Shown: one piece after another, positions 16,501 through 23,726 of the stretch
Numbering within the stretch: the first letter of the stretch is position 1
How the letters are laid out: each line of letters opens with the position of its first letter
From: an uncultured Bdellovibrionales bacterium
GTDB lineage: Bacteria > Bdellovibrionota > Bdellovibrionia > Bdellovibrionales > UBA1609
NCBI GenBank assembly: GCA_937936325.1
Contig: CALGWV010000129.1
Coordinates: 1-37,469 of the forward strand
Length of the DNA: 37,469 bases
Reading direction: 5' to 3'
Notes under the pieces: generated by a model
Seen by the model: only the letters and a program-made list of their open reading frames with translations
The model's database searches: none
What the model was told of the DNA's origin: nothing
Program-made: the position numbers and the translations under genes

Positions 16501-16784
16501 ATACTTATATAGATCCAGACACTCAAGTCGAAGGTTATGAGCCTCCAAGCATAGAGCTTGCTCGTTGCAGTGATGAGGACAAACAGCTGCAGTATGACCG
16601 AGTGAAAGCTTTTCAAAAAGCGAACACGGTCAGGTCCACACCCGCCTTAAAAGCCTTACAACAGGCCGCCTTAAAAAACGAAAATATTTTTGAAGCCCTC
16701 ATGGACGCCAGCCGTGTCTGCACCCTAGGGCAAATGACGGAAGCTCTCTACAAAGTCGGCGGACAGTATCGCAGGAATTTGTAG
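13560..16784 (+). CDS. icmF: Fused isobutyryl-CoA mutase with G-protein chaperone domain
   Basis: Adenosylcobalamin-dependent mutase interconverting isobutyryl-CoA and n-butyryl-CoA (some members also act on pivalyl-CoA), with the G-protein chaperone fused in. 1074 residues. Domain order is diagnostic. The N-terminal B12-binding domain has DGHDASIN (15-22, cobalt-ligand His17) and GGGGG near 91-95. Then comes a MeaB-like GTPase with P-loop GTGGAGKSS (200-208) and a NKAD guanine motif. The large TIM-barrel mutase subunit occupies roughly residues 560-1074 (GVSIATLDDMKRLYEGFDL, VSMTINGPAPMILAF, VSISGYHIAEAGA). ATG 13560 begins with the family's KNPIRIVTAASLFDGHD start; an earlier in-frame GTG at 13542 lies inside the hydratase gene. 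Last gene of the operon, before a terminator. Confidence 0.96.
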   Translation: MKNPIRIVTAASLFDGHDASINIMRRILQDKGAEVIHLGHNRSVKDIVQCILQEGAQGVAISSYQGGHMKYFKYMKDLLKANGADYVKIFGGGGGVIIHEEKRELEAYGITQIFHPEDGRRLGLEGMIQMIIDECDFSILDQAQSFKAPKEEILKAGGEYDRDLGLHITALELHKNSPVDLQKINKNYEHSRTPVLGVTGTGGAGKSSLIDEVILRFRQAYPEKNIAVVCVDPTKQKTGGSLLGDRIRMNSLSRGQVFMRSLASRGSGNEISKDLPLILEDLKTRGFDLIIAESSGTGQSSHAITEFCDLSLYVMTSEFGAQSQLEKIEMIDFADLIAINKADRQGALDALRDVKKQYVRSRKLFHQDVELPVFLTQASNFCDEGVNTLFEGLTKTLTGLQKNTWELTPEQLDELRAQPQSQIVPAERKHYLSDVVSKVKAYHKKTAELCVDAKKLEAIEVLKKQEPELLNSTDLAETKLKESLLDVYDDLKSWDDIYDKYQKTKFVYKVRQKEVHQSLKKESLSGTAIPRVSLPQTKSYSELTKFLRSENLPGYFPYTAGVFPLKREGEDPTRQFAGEGPPEKTNKRFHYLSEGQPAKRLSTAFDSVTLYGEDPDLRPDIFGKVGESGVSIATLDDMKRLYEGFDLCAPKTSVSMTINGPAPMILAFFMNTAIDQKQERLEKELGRSLTDEEKSQSRAEALASVRGTVQADILKEDQGQNTCIFSIDFALKMMGDIQEYFINNKVRNFYSVSISGYHIAEAGANPITQLALTLSNAFTYVEYYKSRGMKVDDFAPNLSFFFSNGMDPEYAVLGRVARRIWAIAMKDLYGAGARAQKLKYHIQTSGRSLHAQEIQFNDIRTTLQALMAVTDQCNSLHTNAYDEAITTPTEESVRRAQAIQLIINHELGPMKNENSLQGSYFYEWLTDTVEESVLKEFLKISERGGVLGAMETGYQRSQIQEESMHYETLKHDGTLPLIGVNTYIDPDTQVEGYEPPSIELARCSDEDKQLQYDRVKAFQKANTVRSTPALKALQQAALKNENIFEALMDASRVCTLGQMTEALYKVGGQYRRNL

Positions 16785-16834
16785 CTTTTTAAGTTAAAAG
16801 AGAATCTCGCGAAGAACTGGTGATGCTAGAATAA

Positions 16835-16872
16835 AGTCACTTGCTTAAGTGACTGGGTTTTAGTATTTTTTG
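16835..16872 (+). terminator. Rho-independent terminator after icmF
   Basis: AGTCACTT, GCTT loop, AAGTGACT (16835-16854), then GGGTTTTAGTATTTTTT. It ends the ahcY-hbd-hydratase-icmF operon. Confidence 0.8.
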
Positions 16873-16912
16873 TTCCATGGTTTTTCGTTTTTTGGTTCAG
16901 AGATTTTTTTAG

Positions 16913-18349
16913 TTGAAAGTTATTTTTAAATTATTTTTTTTAGTAAGCTGTGTGGGCAGTCTATTCTTTTTGTGGAACTTTGAAGGGCCGCAATCTCAGC
17001 GCCTGGCTCAAGATCCAATTTATCGTTTAGCCCTTGTGGGAACCCACGAAGTTGTCAGCCCGTTTGGAGCCATGGATCCTCTGACCTATCGTTTAGCTAG
17101 ACAGATGTGGTGGCCCCTTTTTTTTAAAAGTATAGATGGGAGCCTCAAGCCAGGTTTAGCTGAATCTTATAGTCTGGACCTTCATAAAAGCCAGGTTCAA
17201 ATTAAGCTTAAAAAAAATCTTCTTTGGTCTGATGGAACCGAGATAGGTTTAAAAGATTTAAAGTGGTCTATGGATTATGTTCAAGATCCAAAATATCTTT
17301 CGGCTCACCTCCGGCCTTTGTTTCGAGCTTTAGAGTCAGTGAAACAGTTGGGGCAAAACACCTATGTTTATCATTTTAAAGAAGGCCAGCTCAACTATGA
17401 GAACTTTGTGTCCTTCGTCACCCAGTGGATCCTTCCCGTTCATGCTTATGGTCCCGGAGGATTTGAACCTCTGCCCAAACCTTCAAAGTTTATCACCTCC
17501 GGCCCTATTCAAGCCTCTTACAAAGCAGACCGTCGCTTAGAAATAATCTGGGCTCCTGATGAGCAACTTCAGGCTCTGAAGCTCTCACCTCCAGCTCAAA
17601 AACATCCTGTATTAGTTAAATTTTATTTAGATATGAATGATGCTTTGAGGCGTCTGAATCAAAATCTTTTAGATGGAGTTTGGGGGAGTGTGGAGCCACA
17701 GAATAAAACAAACCCGAGTTCACTTCTTGGGCTGCGCCAACAGGAGTGGGTTTTGGGTTTCAATCAGTCTCACTCTTCGGGGGGAGAGCTTCGAGTGGCT
17801 TTGTTGTCTGAATTCCCCTGTGAACGCATTCCTGTTTTTTTACCACAGGCTGAAGCTTCTGGATTTTGTCTGCAAGCCCAGGCTTTAGGCCAGAAGAAAA
17901 AACTGAAATCAGAAGAAAAAATAAAACTTATTTATACTAGCCCAGCGATGCTGCCTCTTCTGAGCCTGTGGAAGCAGGCCTTAGCCTCAAAAGGGATAGA
18001 TCTGGTTTTGAAACGCAAAGTTCAATTTAAACAGCAGCTTAAGTCAGAGAAATGGCATATTTATTTCAGTGAGCAGCCGAGCTTGGGGGCTTATAGCCCT
18101 CCACTATGGGGCCTTTGGGGGTGTGGGGGTGTTTATAATGCTTTGAAAATATGTGTGCCTGAAATCACCGAGCTCCTCGGGCAAGTGAGCTCTATTTGGA
18201 CCCCATCAAAGCGCTATAAAATAGGTCAAAATATATACAAGCTTCTTCTGGAGCAGAGACTGGCAGGGCCTGTGTTGGAATTTAAGTCTGAAGGAATTTA
18301 CCTCAGCTCAAAGCCTCCCCATGAGATTTTTCAACTTTTAAGGCTCTGA
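16913..18349 (+). CDS. Solute-binding-protein-like (family 5) exported protein
   Basis: 478 residues with a hydrophobic N-terminus (VIFKLFFLVSCVGSLFFLW) acting as signal or membrane anchor. LVSC looks like a lipobox, but only 12 residues precede it, which is short for a lipoprotein signal. The body resembles oligopeptide/nickel-type ABC substrate-binding proteins: an early region with VSPFGAMDPLTYRLARQMWWPLFF, then DGSLKPGLAESYSLD and the recognisable LKKNLLWSDGTEIGLKDLKWSMDYVQDP. No permease or ATPase gene is adjacent, so it may serve a distant transporter or have another role. The start must be a TTG, because a stop codon lies directly upstream in frame; the ribosome site is weak. Confidence 0.75.
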   Translation: MKVIFKLFFLVSCVGSLFFLWNFEGPQSQRLAQDPIYRLALVGTHEVVSPFGAMDPLTYRLARQMWWPLFFKSIDGSLKPGLAESYSLDLHKSQVQIKLKKNLLWSDGTEIGLKDLKWSMDYVQDPKYLSAHLRPLFRALESVKQLGQNTYVYHFKEGQLNYENFVSFVTQWILPVHAYGPGGFEPLPKPSKFITSGPIQASYKADRRLEIIWAPDEQLQALKLSPPAQKHPVLVKFYLDMNDALRRLNQNLLDGVWGSVEPQNKTNPSSLLGLRQQEWVLGFNQSHSSGGELRVALLSEFPCERIPVFLPQAEASGFCLQAQALGQKKKLKSEEKIKLIYTSPAMLPLLSLWKQALASKGIDLVLKRKVQFKQQLKSEKWHIYFSEQPSLGAYSPPLWGLWGCGGVYNALKICVPEITELLGQVSSIWTPSKRYKIGQNIYKLLLEQRLAGPVLEFKSEGIYLSSKPPHEIFQLLRL

Positions 18350-18508
18350 CAGAGTCTTAACAAAATTTATTTACTTTAAATTGACCTGTCACAGCTTTAA
18401 AACCTTGTGTATATACAACTCGTCAGGACTTTAGGCTTCTAGAGGCCTATATTTTCATGTTGGAACATATTATCATACAAAAGTAAAAACCGATTAGGAG
18501 GAATACAT
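18350..18508 (+). promoter_or_regulatory. Leader region of the beta-barrel gene
   Basis: Contains AT-rich promoter-like DNA (TTGACC near 18380, TGTATATACAA near 18407), an imperfect palindrome TAGGCTTCTAGAGGCCTA (18431-18448) and a strong TAGGAGG ribosome site ten bases or fewer before the ATG. No -35/-10 pair has ideal spacing, so the exact promoter is uncertain. Confidence 0.35.
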
Positions 18509-19336
18509 ATGAGAAGTGCAATTATGAAATCTATGGCCGCAGCAGGCTTTTTGCTCGGTAGTTTAAGCGCAAGTGCGACCCAAGTCCCTGAGTTTTTTCA
18601 CCAACCAGAAATGGGAAAAGGAAGAGTTCAAGTTGAAGCTGGATACTCAATGAGCGAGCTTGAAGACACGGGTGTTTATTCTTCAGAAGTAAACTCTGTT
18701 CCTATTAATGTTTGGGCCGATTGGGGATTGAGTCACAGTGTAGCTCTTAGGGTAGGTTTAAATTCACAAAATTTTAAAGATGTTACAACTACAGATCTAG
18801 GTGTTGCAGTTCCTACAGCTGAAGAAAATGGAATTGACTTTGTACGTGTTGATCTTATTGGTCACCATGCTTTCGGCATGATGAATTTTCATTATGGACT
18901 TGAAGGTCAAATCACTATTGATAAGGACAAGGGTGGAGTTTCTCCTCTTATGGATTCAGATCACTTCTTTACACCTTACATTGGTGTGAGTGGTCATTTT
19001 GGTCCTGTTATGGCGGGTTTAAGAGCTGATTTCAGGTCTTTTAATACAACTGGAAACGATTGGTATAAGGCCGACAATTATGGTGTAACAGTTTTTGGTG
19101 AGTTCATGATCGGAGACATGGGGCTTGTTGGATTATCTGTAGATTGGGAAGTTAACCCAACAAGTCTAGTGGCTAACAACGGTGACCTTACTGGAAAGCT
19201 TTATGCTCGTTTAGCAGTTGCTGAAAACTTAGAAGTTGTTCCAAGTGTAGATTACTCTATACTTTTGGAAGACGGAGACACTCTTGATACTGATTTAAGA
19301 ATCAATGCTTTATTAGGTGTTCGTTACCACTTCTAA
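18509..19336 (+). CDS. Outer-membrane beta-barrel protein
   Basis: 275 residues with a signal peptide (cleavage likely near SASAT, residues 20-25). The mature chain has alternating hydrophobic/polar strands, many aromatic residues and a C-terminal GVRYHF; the final phenylalanine is the usual BAM recognition signal. There are about ten to twelve potential strands, e.g. GRVQVEAGYSM, VALRVGLNSQNF, FHYGLEGQITI, PVMAGLRADFRSF, GLVGLSVDWEV, GKLYARLAVAENL. The specific family is not clear; it could be a small porin-like or OmpW/OprF-barrel-like protein. AGGAGGAATACATATG is one of the strongest ribosome sites in the window and a clean terminator follows, suggesting high expression. Confidence 0.82.
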   Translation: MRSAIMKSMAAAGFLLGSLSASATQVPEFFHQPEMGKGRVQVEAGYSMSELEDTGVYSSEVNSVPINVWADWGLSHSVALRVGLNSQNFKDVTTTDLGVAVPTAEENGIDFVRVDLIGHHAFGMMNFHYGLEGQITIDKDKGGVSPLMDSDHFFTPYIGVSGHFGPVMAGLRADFRSFNTTGNDWYKADNYGVTVFGEFMIGDMGLVGLSVDWEVNPTSLVANNGDLTGKLYARLAVAENLEVVPSVDYSILLEDGDTLDTDLRINALLGVRYHF

Positions 19337-19366
19337 TCTACAAGAGAGATTTAGTTCTAACGTCAG

Positions 19367-19396
19367 AAAGCCTCACATTTGTGAGGCTTTTTTTTT
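19367..19396 (+). terminator. Rho-independent terminator after the beta-barrel gene
   Basis: AAAGCCTCAC, ATTT loop, GTGAGGCTTT, continuing into a nine-T run. It is a textbook structure and the best terminator in the window. Confidence 0.92.
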
Positions 19397-19444
19397 AAAA
19401 TTATCTCATCAGAATTAAAGCTATTTCAAAAAACAAGGGGAACT

Positions 19445-19627
19445 ATGCTTTTTCTGGCAGAATATATTGATGGAATTATTCAGGTGTGTGTGGGGATTTA
19501 TTTTATCTGGTATTATCGAAATCGGAGACATAACTTAAAGCCATTTTATCAAAAATTCTTTAAGTATGCTGGCCCACTATTAGTCCTTATTGGATCAATA
19601 CTGATTTTGGTCAAAGCCCTATCTTAA
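19445..19627 (+). CDS. Small two-helix membrane protein
   Basis: 60 residues with two hydrophobic segments (about 8-24 and 42-58) separated by a very basic loop containing YYRNRRHNLKPFYQKFFKY. The positive-inside rule puts the loop in the cytoplasm, with both ends outside. AAGGGGAA lies six to ten bases before ATG, a proper ribosome site, and the gene follows the terminator of the barrel gene by about 50 bases. No family recognised. Its signals make it more credible than a chance ORF. Confidence 0.65.
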   Translation: MLFLAEYIDGIIQVCVGIYFIWYYRNRRHNLKPFYQKFFKYAGPLLVLIGSILILVKALS

Positions 19628-19706
19628 GTAGAGCTAGCATATAATATCTCTTTGGATAGGCTTGCGACCCTGCTTTTAAAAAAAGTAGCCTAGATTTGCT
19701 CCTGCT

Positions 19707-20417
19707 CTATAAAAAAAATCCATGTTGGATGAAGTTTAAACTTTGTTTATAAACCTCTTTGGACTTCATGATATTTGTGTGGTTCAAACCTAAAACTAAA
19801 TGGTCTGTCATGCCCTCAAGTTTTGTACTTTCGACTGTGACCTTTCCGTCGTGTGGAGTGTTGCCCATGATTGATTTTAGAATTCGATCTAAGAACGAAA
19901 CCTCGTCTCCGGCGATAATACCCAGTTGATAATCAAAAGCTCCGCCGAGTTGATTTGGGAGGCTGTCTGCATGTGAAGAAAGCTGTGCTCCTGCGGGGCC
20001 ATTCCAAAGTTCAATAAAATCATAATTACCCAGTTTATCAATGAGTGCAGAGCCCTTGTTAGGCGGGGCAAGCATCACAACTCGACCCAATTTTTGAGGC
20101 ACTTCTATTTTTTCTAGGTAATGCCTGAGTATAATGCCACCTAAAGAGTGAGTGACAAAATGAACTTTTTTAAACTGTTTTTTACTACACTCCTCTAAAG
20201 CCTCGGGAATCAAGGTTTGAGAGAGCTCTTCAATGGGAGCATAATTAAATCTGTAACCTATGTTCACAGTATGAAAAGAATTTTTTTTGAAAAACCTTCT
20301 GATTCCACTCATTGAGTAGGAAGTGCGCGCCATACCATGGATAAAAATCACACAATCTTGAGCCTGTAGCTTTGAACCCAAAAGAAATACCCCCAAGATA
20401 AACATTGCCTTTATCAT
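19707..20417 (-). CDS. Periplasmic alpha/beta-hydrolase (lipase-like)
   Basis: 236 residues beginning with a signal peptide (MIKAMFILGVFLLGSKLQAQ). The alpha/beta-hydrolase pattern follows: VIFIHGMARTSYSM (oxyanion-hole HG), VHFVTHSLGGIILRHYL with the nucleophile serine in HSLGG (about residue 91), VMLAPPNKGSALID typical of lipase/PGAP1-like proteins, GNTPHDGKVTVES (a DGKV segment supplying the likely catalytic aspartate) and LGLNHTNIM (catalytic histidine). The family acts on esters or lipids; the substrate is unknown. GGGGGGAAG lies before the ATG. It is downstream of feoB on the same strand with an 80-base gap. Confidence 0.85.
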   Translation of the reverse strand: MIKAMFILGVFLLGSKLQAQDCVIFIHGMARTSYSMSGIRRFFKKNSFHTVNIGYRFNYAPIEELSQTLIPEALEECSKKQFKKVHFVTHSLGGIILRHYLEKIEVPQKLGRVVMLAPPNKGSALIDKLGNYDFIELWNGPAGAQLSSHADSLPNQLGGAFDYQLGIIAGDEVSFLDRILKSIMGNTPHDGKVTVESTKLEGMTDHLVLGLNHTNIMKSKEVYKQSLNFIQHGFFL

Positions 20418-20497
20418 AAATCTTCCCCCCAGAAGTTTTAAGACAAACCCGATCTTTTAAAACCAAGCGTATAATAATGTTAGCGTGTGAGAGAACT

Positions 20498-22291
20498 TTA
20501 GGAAAAGATCTGGTATGTCATCCAAGCTAGAGTGTAAGCTGCGAAGAGATAAACTATAAAGATCATGGTGACACTGAATTTTTTTGGGAGCTCTTTTTTC
20601 AAAATGGCTAAAGTCGAAACACATTGTAGAGCAATGGCAAAAAAGACAATAAGTGCTAAGCCCGAAGCCCAGGTTAGTGACTGACTTTGGATGAGGAGTT
20701 CTTTTAAGGCCATAGGGTCATCATTTTTGCTGCTATAAATTGTAGATAGTGTGCTTACAAAAGTCTCCCTGGCTAAAAATGAGGTGAGCAGCGCCACGCC
20801 ATGCTCCCAAGCTAAACCCAGGGGTTCCATCAAGGGGGTGAGCCAACGTCCCATGCGGGCTAAGTAGGATTCTGAGAATTGAGTCTGACTGAGTGGGAAC
20901 TGTGCTAAAAACCAAAGCCCTAGGTTTGCAAAAAAAATCATGGGTCCTGCGTCTTTAATAAACTGAATGCAAACCTTAAAAGAGGTTTTGGCAATATTAA
21001 AAAATTCAGGCCATCTGTAACTAGGAAGCTCCAAGATAAAAGGATCTTGGCCTTTGTTGGGTATTAAAGTTCGACTGAGTAAAAAACTGCCAATGAGGGT
21101 GAGAGTAATTCCAAATAAATATAAACTTAAAAAAGCCAAACCTTGAGATCCGAAGAGTCCCCCTAAATAATAAATAGGGGGTATAAACATATAAATTAAA
21201 AGTGCATAAACGGGGAGCCTCGCTGAGCAGACCGTTAGCGGCAGGCAAAGCATCGTTATCCATTTTTCTTTTTTGGATTTGATGGACTTAGCGGCTAGGA
21301 TCCCAGGGATGGCGCAGGCATGGGAGCTCAACAGCGGTATAAAACTCTCTCCGGATAATCCAAAAAATCTCAAACTCTTATGGCAAATAATTGTGGCTCT
21401 GGCTAAGTAGCCCGAAGCCTCCAAGCATTTAATTATAAAAGTAAGAATAAAAATCTGAGGTGTGAAAATAACAAAAGCTCCAAACCCCGTGATGATCCCA
21501 TCGATAAAAAAATTAGCCCAGAAGCCCTCTCCTAAAACTCCGGCCACGCCTTGAGAAATTCCAGACAAGCTCCATTCAATGGCGTCCATAAAAGGGCTAG
21601 ACCAACTAAAAATAGATTGGAACAAGGCCGACATTATAAAAATAAAAAATACACTTCCCCAAAGTGGAGAGAGTAAATACCGATCCAGCCTCGTGCTATT
21701 TTTTAATGCAAAGCTTGAGGTGGGTGTTAACTTGAGTGAGCTCAAGTTATTTTGGATTGATTCTAGATCTTCAATTGACAAATTGGGGAAAGTATCCAGG
21801 CTGAGCAAGTTCATTTTGAGTTCAGTGAGATTCTTTTTTGTAAGGGCAGAGACAAAATGACAAGGGCGTTTTAAAATGGACTCAATTTCATTTTGAGGTA
21901 AATTTATTTTATTGAGTTCCAGCTCGTCGATCATATTAAAGACAAACTGAACTTTGTTGATATCAATAGAAAGTTTTTTAATTAAAGTGAGAGCATTTAT
22001 GAGGCCTGACTTTAATTTTAGAGCCTCTATCACATAGAGAAACCCCGTGTCTGCGTTTTGGGTTTGGCTGGCTTTGCTTAAGGCCAGTTTTTCGTCATCA
22101 GAGAAAACTTCACTGGAGTAAAAGCCAGGTAGATCGATAAGTTCAATCTGTGAGCCTGGGATCAAAGCTTTGTTCTCAACTGTGGTGGCCCCACTATAGT
22201 TGGCCACTTTTTTTTCTGATTCTGTGAGTCTGTTAAATAGAAGTGTTTTACCACTATTGGGCTTACCCAGAAGGTAATATCTTTGAATCAT
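20498..22291 (-). CDS. feoB: Ferrous iron transporter FeoB (short form)
   Basis: Inner-membrane Fe(II) uptake protein with an N-terminal G domain. 597 residues, clearly shorter than the roughly 770 of E. coli. GTPase motifs: G1 GKPNSGKT (9-16), G3 DLPG (53-56), G4 NMID (about 119-122). The membrane part has the family's signatures FIPLLSSHACAIPGILAAKSIKS, LPLTVCSARLPVYALLIY, ARETFVSTLSTIY and the late cysteine motif LQCVSTLAILKKE. The shortening lies mainly in the helical insertion after the G domain and in loops; the C-terminal cysteine-rich tail is also missing. No clear ribosome site precedes the ATG. FeoA is encoded 166 bases upstream on the same strand. Confidence 0.93.
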   Translation of the reverse strand: MIQRYYLLGKPNSGKTLLFNRLTESEKKVANYSGATTVENKALIPGSQIELIDLPGFYSSEVFSDDEKLALSKASQTQNADTGFLYVIEALKLKSGLINALTLIKKLSIDINKVQFVFNMIDELELNKINLPQNEIESILKRPCHFVSALTKKNLTELKMNLLSLDTFPNLSIEDLESIQNNLSSLKLTPTSSFALKNSTRLDRYLLSPLWGSVFFIFIMSALFQSIFSWSSPFMDAIEWSLSGISQGVAGVLGEGFWANFFIDGIITGFGAFVIFTPQIFILTFIIKCLEASGYLARATIICHKSLRFFGLSGESFIPLLSSHACAIPGILAAKSIKSKKEKWITMLCLPLTVCSARLPVYALLIYMFIPPIYYLGGLFGSQGLAFLSLYLFGITLTLIGSFLLSRTLIPNKGQDPFILELPSYRWPEFFNIAKTSFKVCIQFIKDAGPMIFFANLGLWFLAQFPLSQTQFSESYLARMGRWLTPLMEPLGLAWEHGVALLTSFLARETFVSTLSTIYSSKNDDPMALKELLIQSQSLTWASGLALIVFFAIALQCVSTLAILKKELPKKFSVTMIFIVYLFAAYTLAWMTYQIFS

Positions 22292-22457
22292 GGGTTAAGG
22301 CCTGAATCAGGTCTGAGTGTGTTCCGTAGAGCTTTCATTTTTTTGAAATAATCCCCTTTAGAAACTTTGTCTTTGTCCACTTAGATTTAAAATTGGAATT
22401 GTAAACCCTGTAAGGTGTGGACAGGTTTTAGGGAAGCCTTCTTTAAGCTTTAAGGCT
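22292..22457 (-). other. feoA-feoB spacer with hairpin
   Basis: Just past the feoA stop, AAGCCTT and AAGGCTT (22434-22458 region) can pair across an 11-base loop, and a longer-range GTCCAC/GTGGAC repeat follows (about 22376-22423). There is no T run, so these may tune the feoA:feoB message ratio rather than end transcription. Confidence 0.4.
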
Positions 22458-22676
22458 TTAGCTGACTTCAATATTTTGGGCCATCTCGCGGCTTAATGAC
22501 AAAAGACTTTCACCCACTTGATAGACTCGTGGCCCACCGAAGGCCGTCACAAACAAGCAGGTCACATCAGTCAGTTGAGAAAACCCCATATCTGAAAGTC
22601 TTTGGCTTATTGCTTTATCAAGTCCAAGTTTAGAAACTTTGGCATGTTGGTTTGGGTTAAGATCCCATAATGTCAT
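22458..22676 (-). CDS. feoA: FeoA-domain protein
   Basis: 72-residue SH3-like FeoA protein, a cytoplasmic partner required for FeoB activity. The family pattern is present: an N-terminal small segment, KLGLDKAISQRLSDMGFSQLTDVTCLF (matching the conserved RL.D.GF..G..V block) and PRVYQVGESLLSLSREMAQNIEV at the end (matching ..G..L.LR...A..I.V). GCGGGG followed by eight T leads directly to the ATG, a usable ribosome site. No convincing Fur box was seen upstream, so iron control is unproven. Transcribed divergently from hslO. Confidence 0.9.
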   Translation of the reverse strand: MTLWDLNPNQHAKVSKLGLDKAISQRLSDMGFSQLTDVTCLFVTAFGGPRVYQVGESLLSLSREMAQNIEVS

Positions 22677-22860
22677 AAAAAAAACCCCGCTTAAAAAATA
22701 AATTTATTGGGACAAAAGTCTTATAGTAGAGGCTATTGGGGCCTCTCTCAGCTTGTGTTCATCATAAATCCAATGGGAGTATGAAATCCAATTTTTTCAT
22801 TAAAACTTTTAAAGTTGAAAACGTATTGACACCCAAGGGGGCTTCAGTAATCTCAGCATT

Positions 22861-23706
22861 GTGGATAAAGTACAACATTATTTAAGTAAAGACTCGAGAA
22901 CTGGAATACTGATGGTAGATGCCACAGAGTCCTTAAAAACCATTGTAGAGCAGCAACAGGCTCTTCCTCCCGCAGCCATTCATTTGGGGCAGGCTCTCAT
23001 GGGGCTGTGGCTCCTTCAAGGTCAAAGGGCCAAGCTCAAACACCCGACCCTAAGTCTCTCCTGGAATAATAGGGGGCCTTTTGGGCAGCTCTATGCAGAC
23101 TCCCAAAGTTTGGGGCAAGCCCGTGTGATGATTCATAATCCTAAGCATTACAATGATGAGACTATCGAGATTCCTCTCGGAGGTGGCGAGCTTCAGGTCA
23201 TTATATGGACAGGGGGAAAGAGGCGACAAAGCTTAGTCAGTTCTCAAGGTGATGTGGTTACGGATCTCCTAGAATACCTTGATACTTCTGAACAGAGACG
23301 CTGTGCCTTGGGTTTGTATGTGAAACAAGTTTGGAATGAAAAAACAGAGAAAGTTGAAATTCAAAAAGCCATGGGTTATCTCCTTGAGATTCTCCCCTTT
23401 GATGGCGGGGTCGATTCAGATTTAATTGCTGATTTTTGGGAGAGCACACTTGCTGATCTCGGACCCCTAGGGGAGTGGGGACTTAGAGATGAACATGTTT
23501 TTGAGGATATGTTGGCTTCACTTATGGGGACTTCGGATCTTGCTTATTTAATTGGGGAATACCCCGTTAAGTTTGAATGTGCATGTTCTAAGGATCGTGC
23601 GGAAAAAGCCTTAACTTTAAGTTTAAACGAAAACCCAGACTCTGAAATGGCAAAATCCCGTGAAGTAAAATGTGAATTTTGTGGCAAGACTTATGAATTC
23701 AAATAA
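22861..23706 (+). CDS. hslO: Redox-regulated chaperone Hsp33
   Basis: Cytoplasmic holdase switched on by oxidation plus unfolding. 281 residues. The N-terminal core begins VQHYLSKDSRTGILMVDATESL, as in Hsp33, and continues with GPFGQLYADS and the GDVVTDLLEYLDTSEQ region. The C-terminal zinc/redox switch has CAC (near 238-240) and CEFC (near 273-276), the CxC-x(27-32)-CxxC pattern. The start is a GTG supported by alignment to the family; there is no nearby Shine-Dalgarno (AAGGGGG lies about 22 bases upstream). TTGACA at 22824 could be a -35 box. The ZIP-like gene follows after 20 bases on the same strand. Confidence 0.94.
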   Translation: MDKVQHYLSKDSRTGILMVDATESLKTIVEQQQALPPAAIHLGQALMGLWLLQGQRAKLKHPTLSLSWNNRGPFGQLYADSQSLGQARVMIHNPKHYNDETIEIPLGGGELQVIIWTGGKRRQSLVSSQGDVVTDLLEYLDTSEQRRCALGLYVKQVWNEKTEKVEIQKAMGYLLEILPFDGGVDSDLIADFWESTLADLGPLGEWGLRDEHVFEDMLASLMGTSDLAYLIGEYPVKFECACSKDRAEKALTLSLNENPDSEMAKSREVKCEFCGKTYEFK

Positions 23707-23726
23707 GTTTAAAAAAAAGAGAGACT

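Noticed and set aside
22677-22860. Fur box controlling feoA
   Set aside because: No stretch resembles GATAATGATAATCATTATC closely enough.
22800-22860. Heat-shock sigma factor promoter for hslO
   Set aside because: TTGAAAA and CCCAAG are present but do not match the -10 pattern well; TTGACA at 22824 is as plausible.
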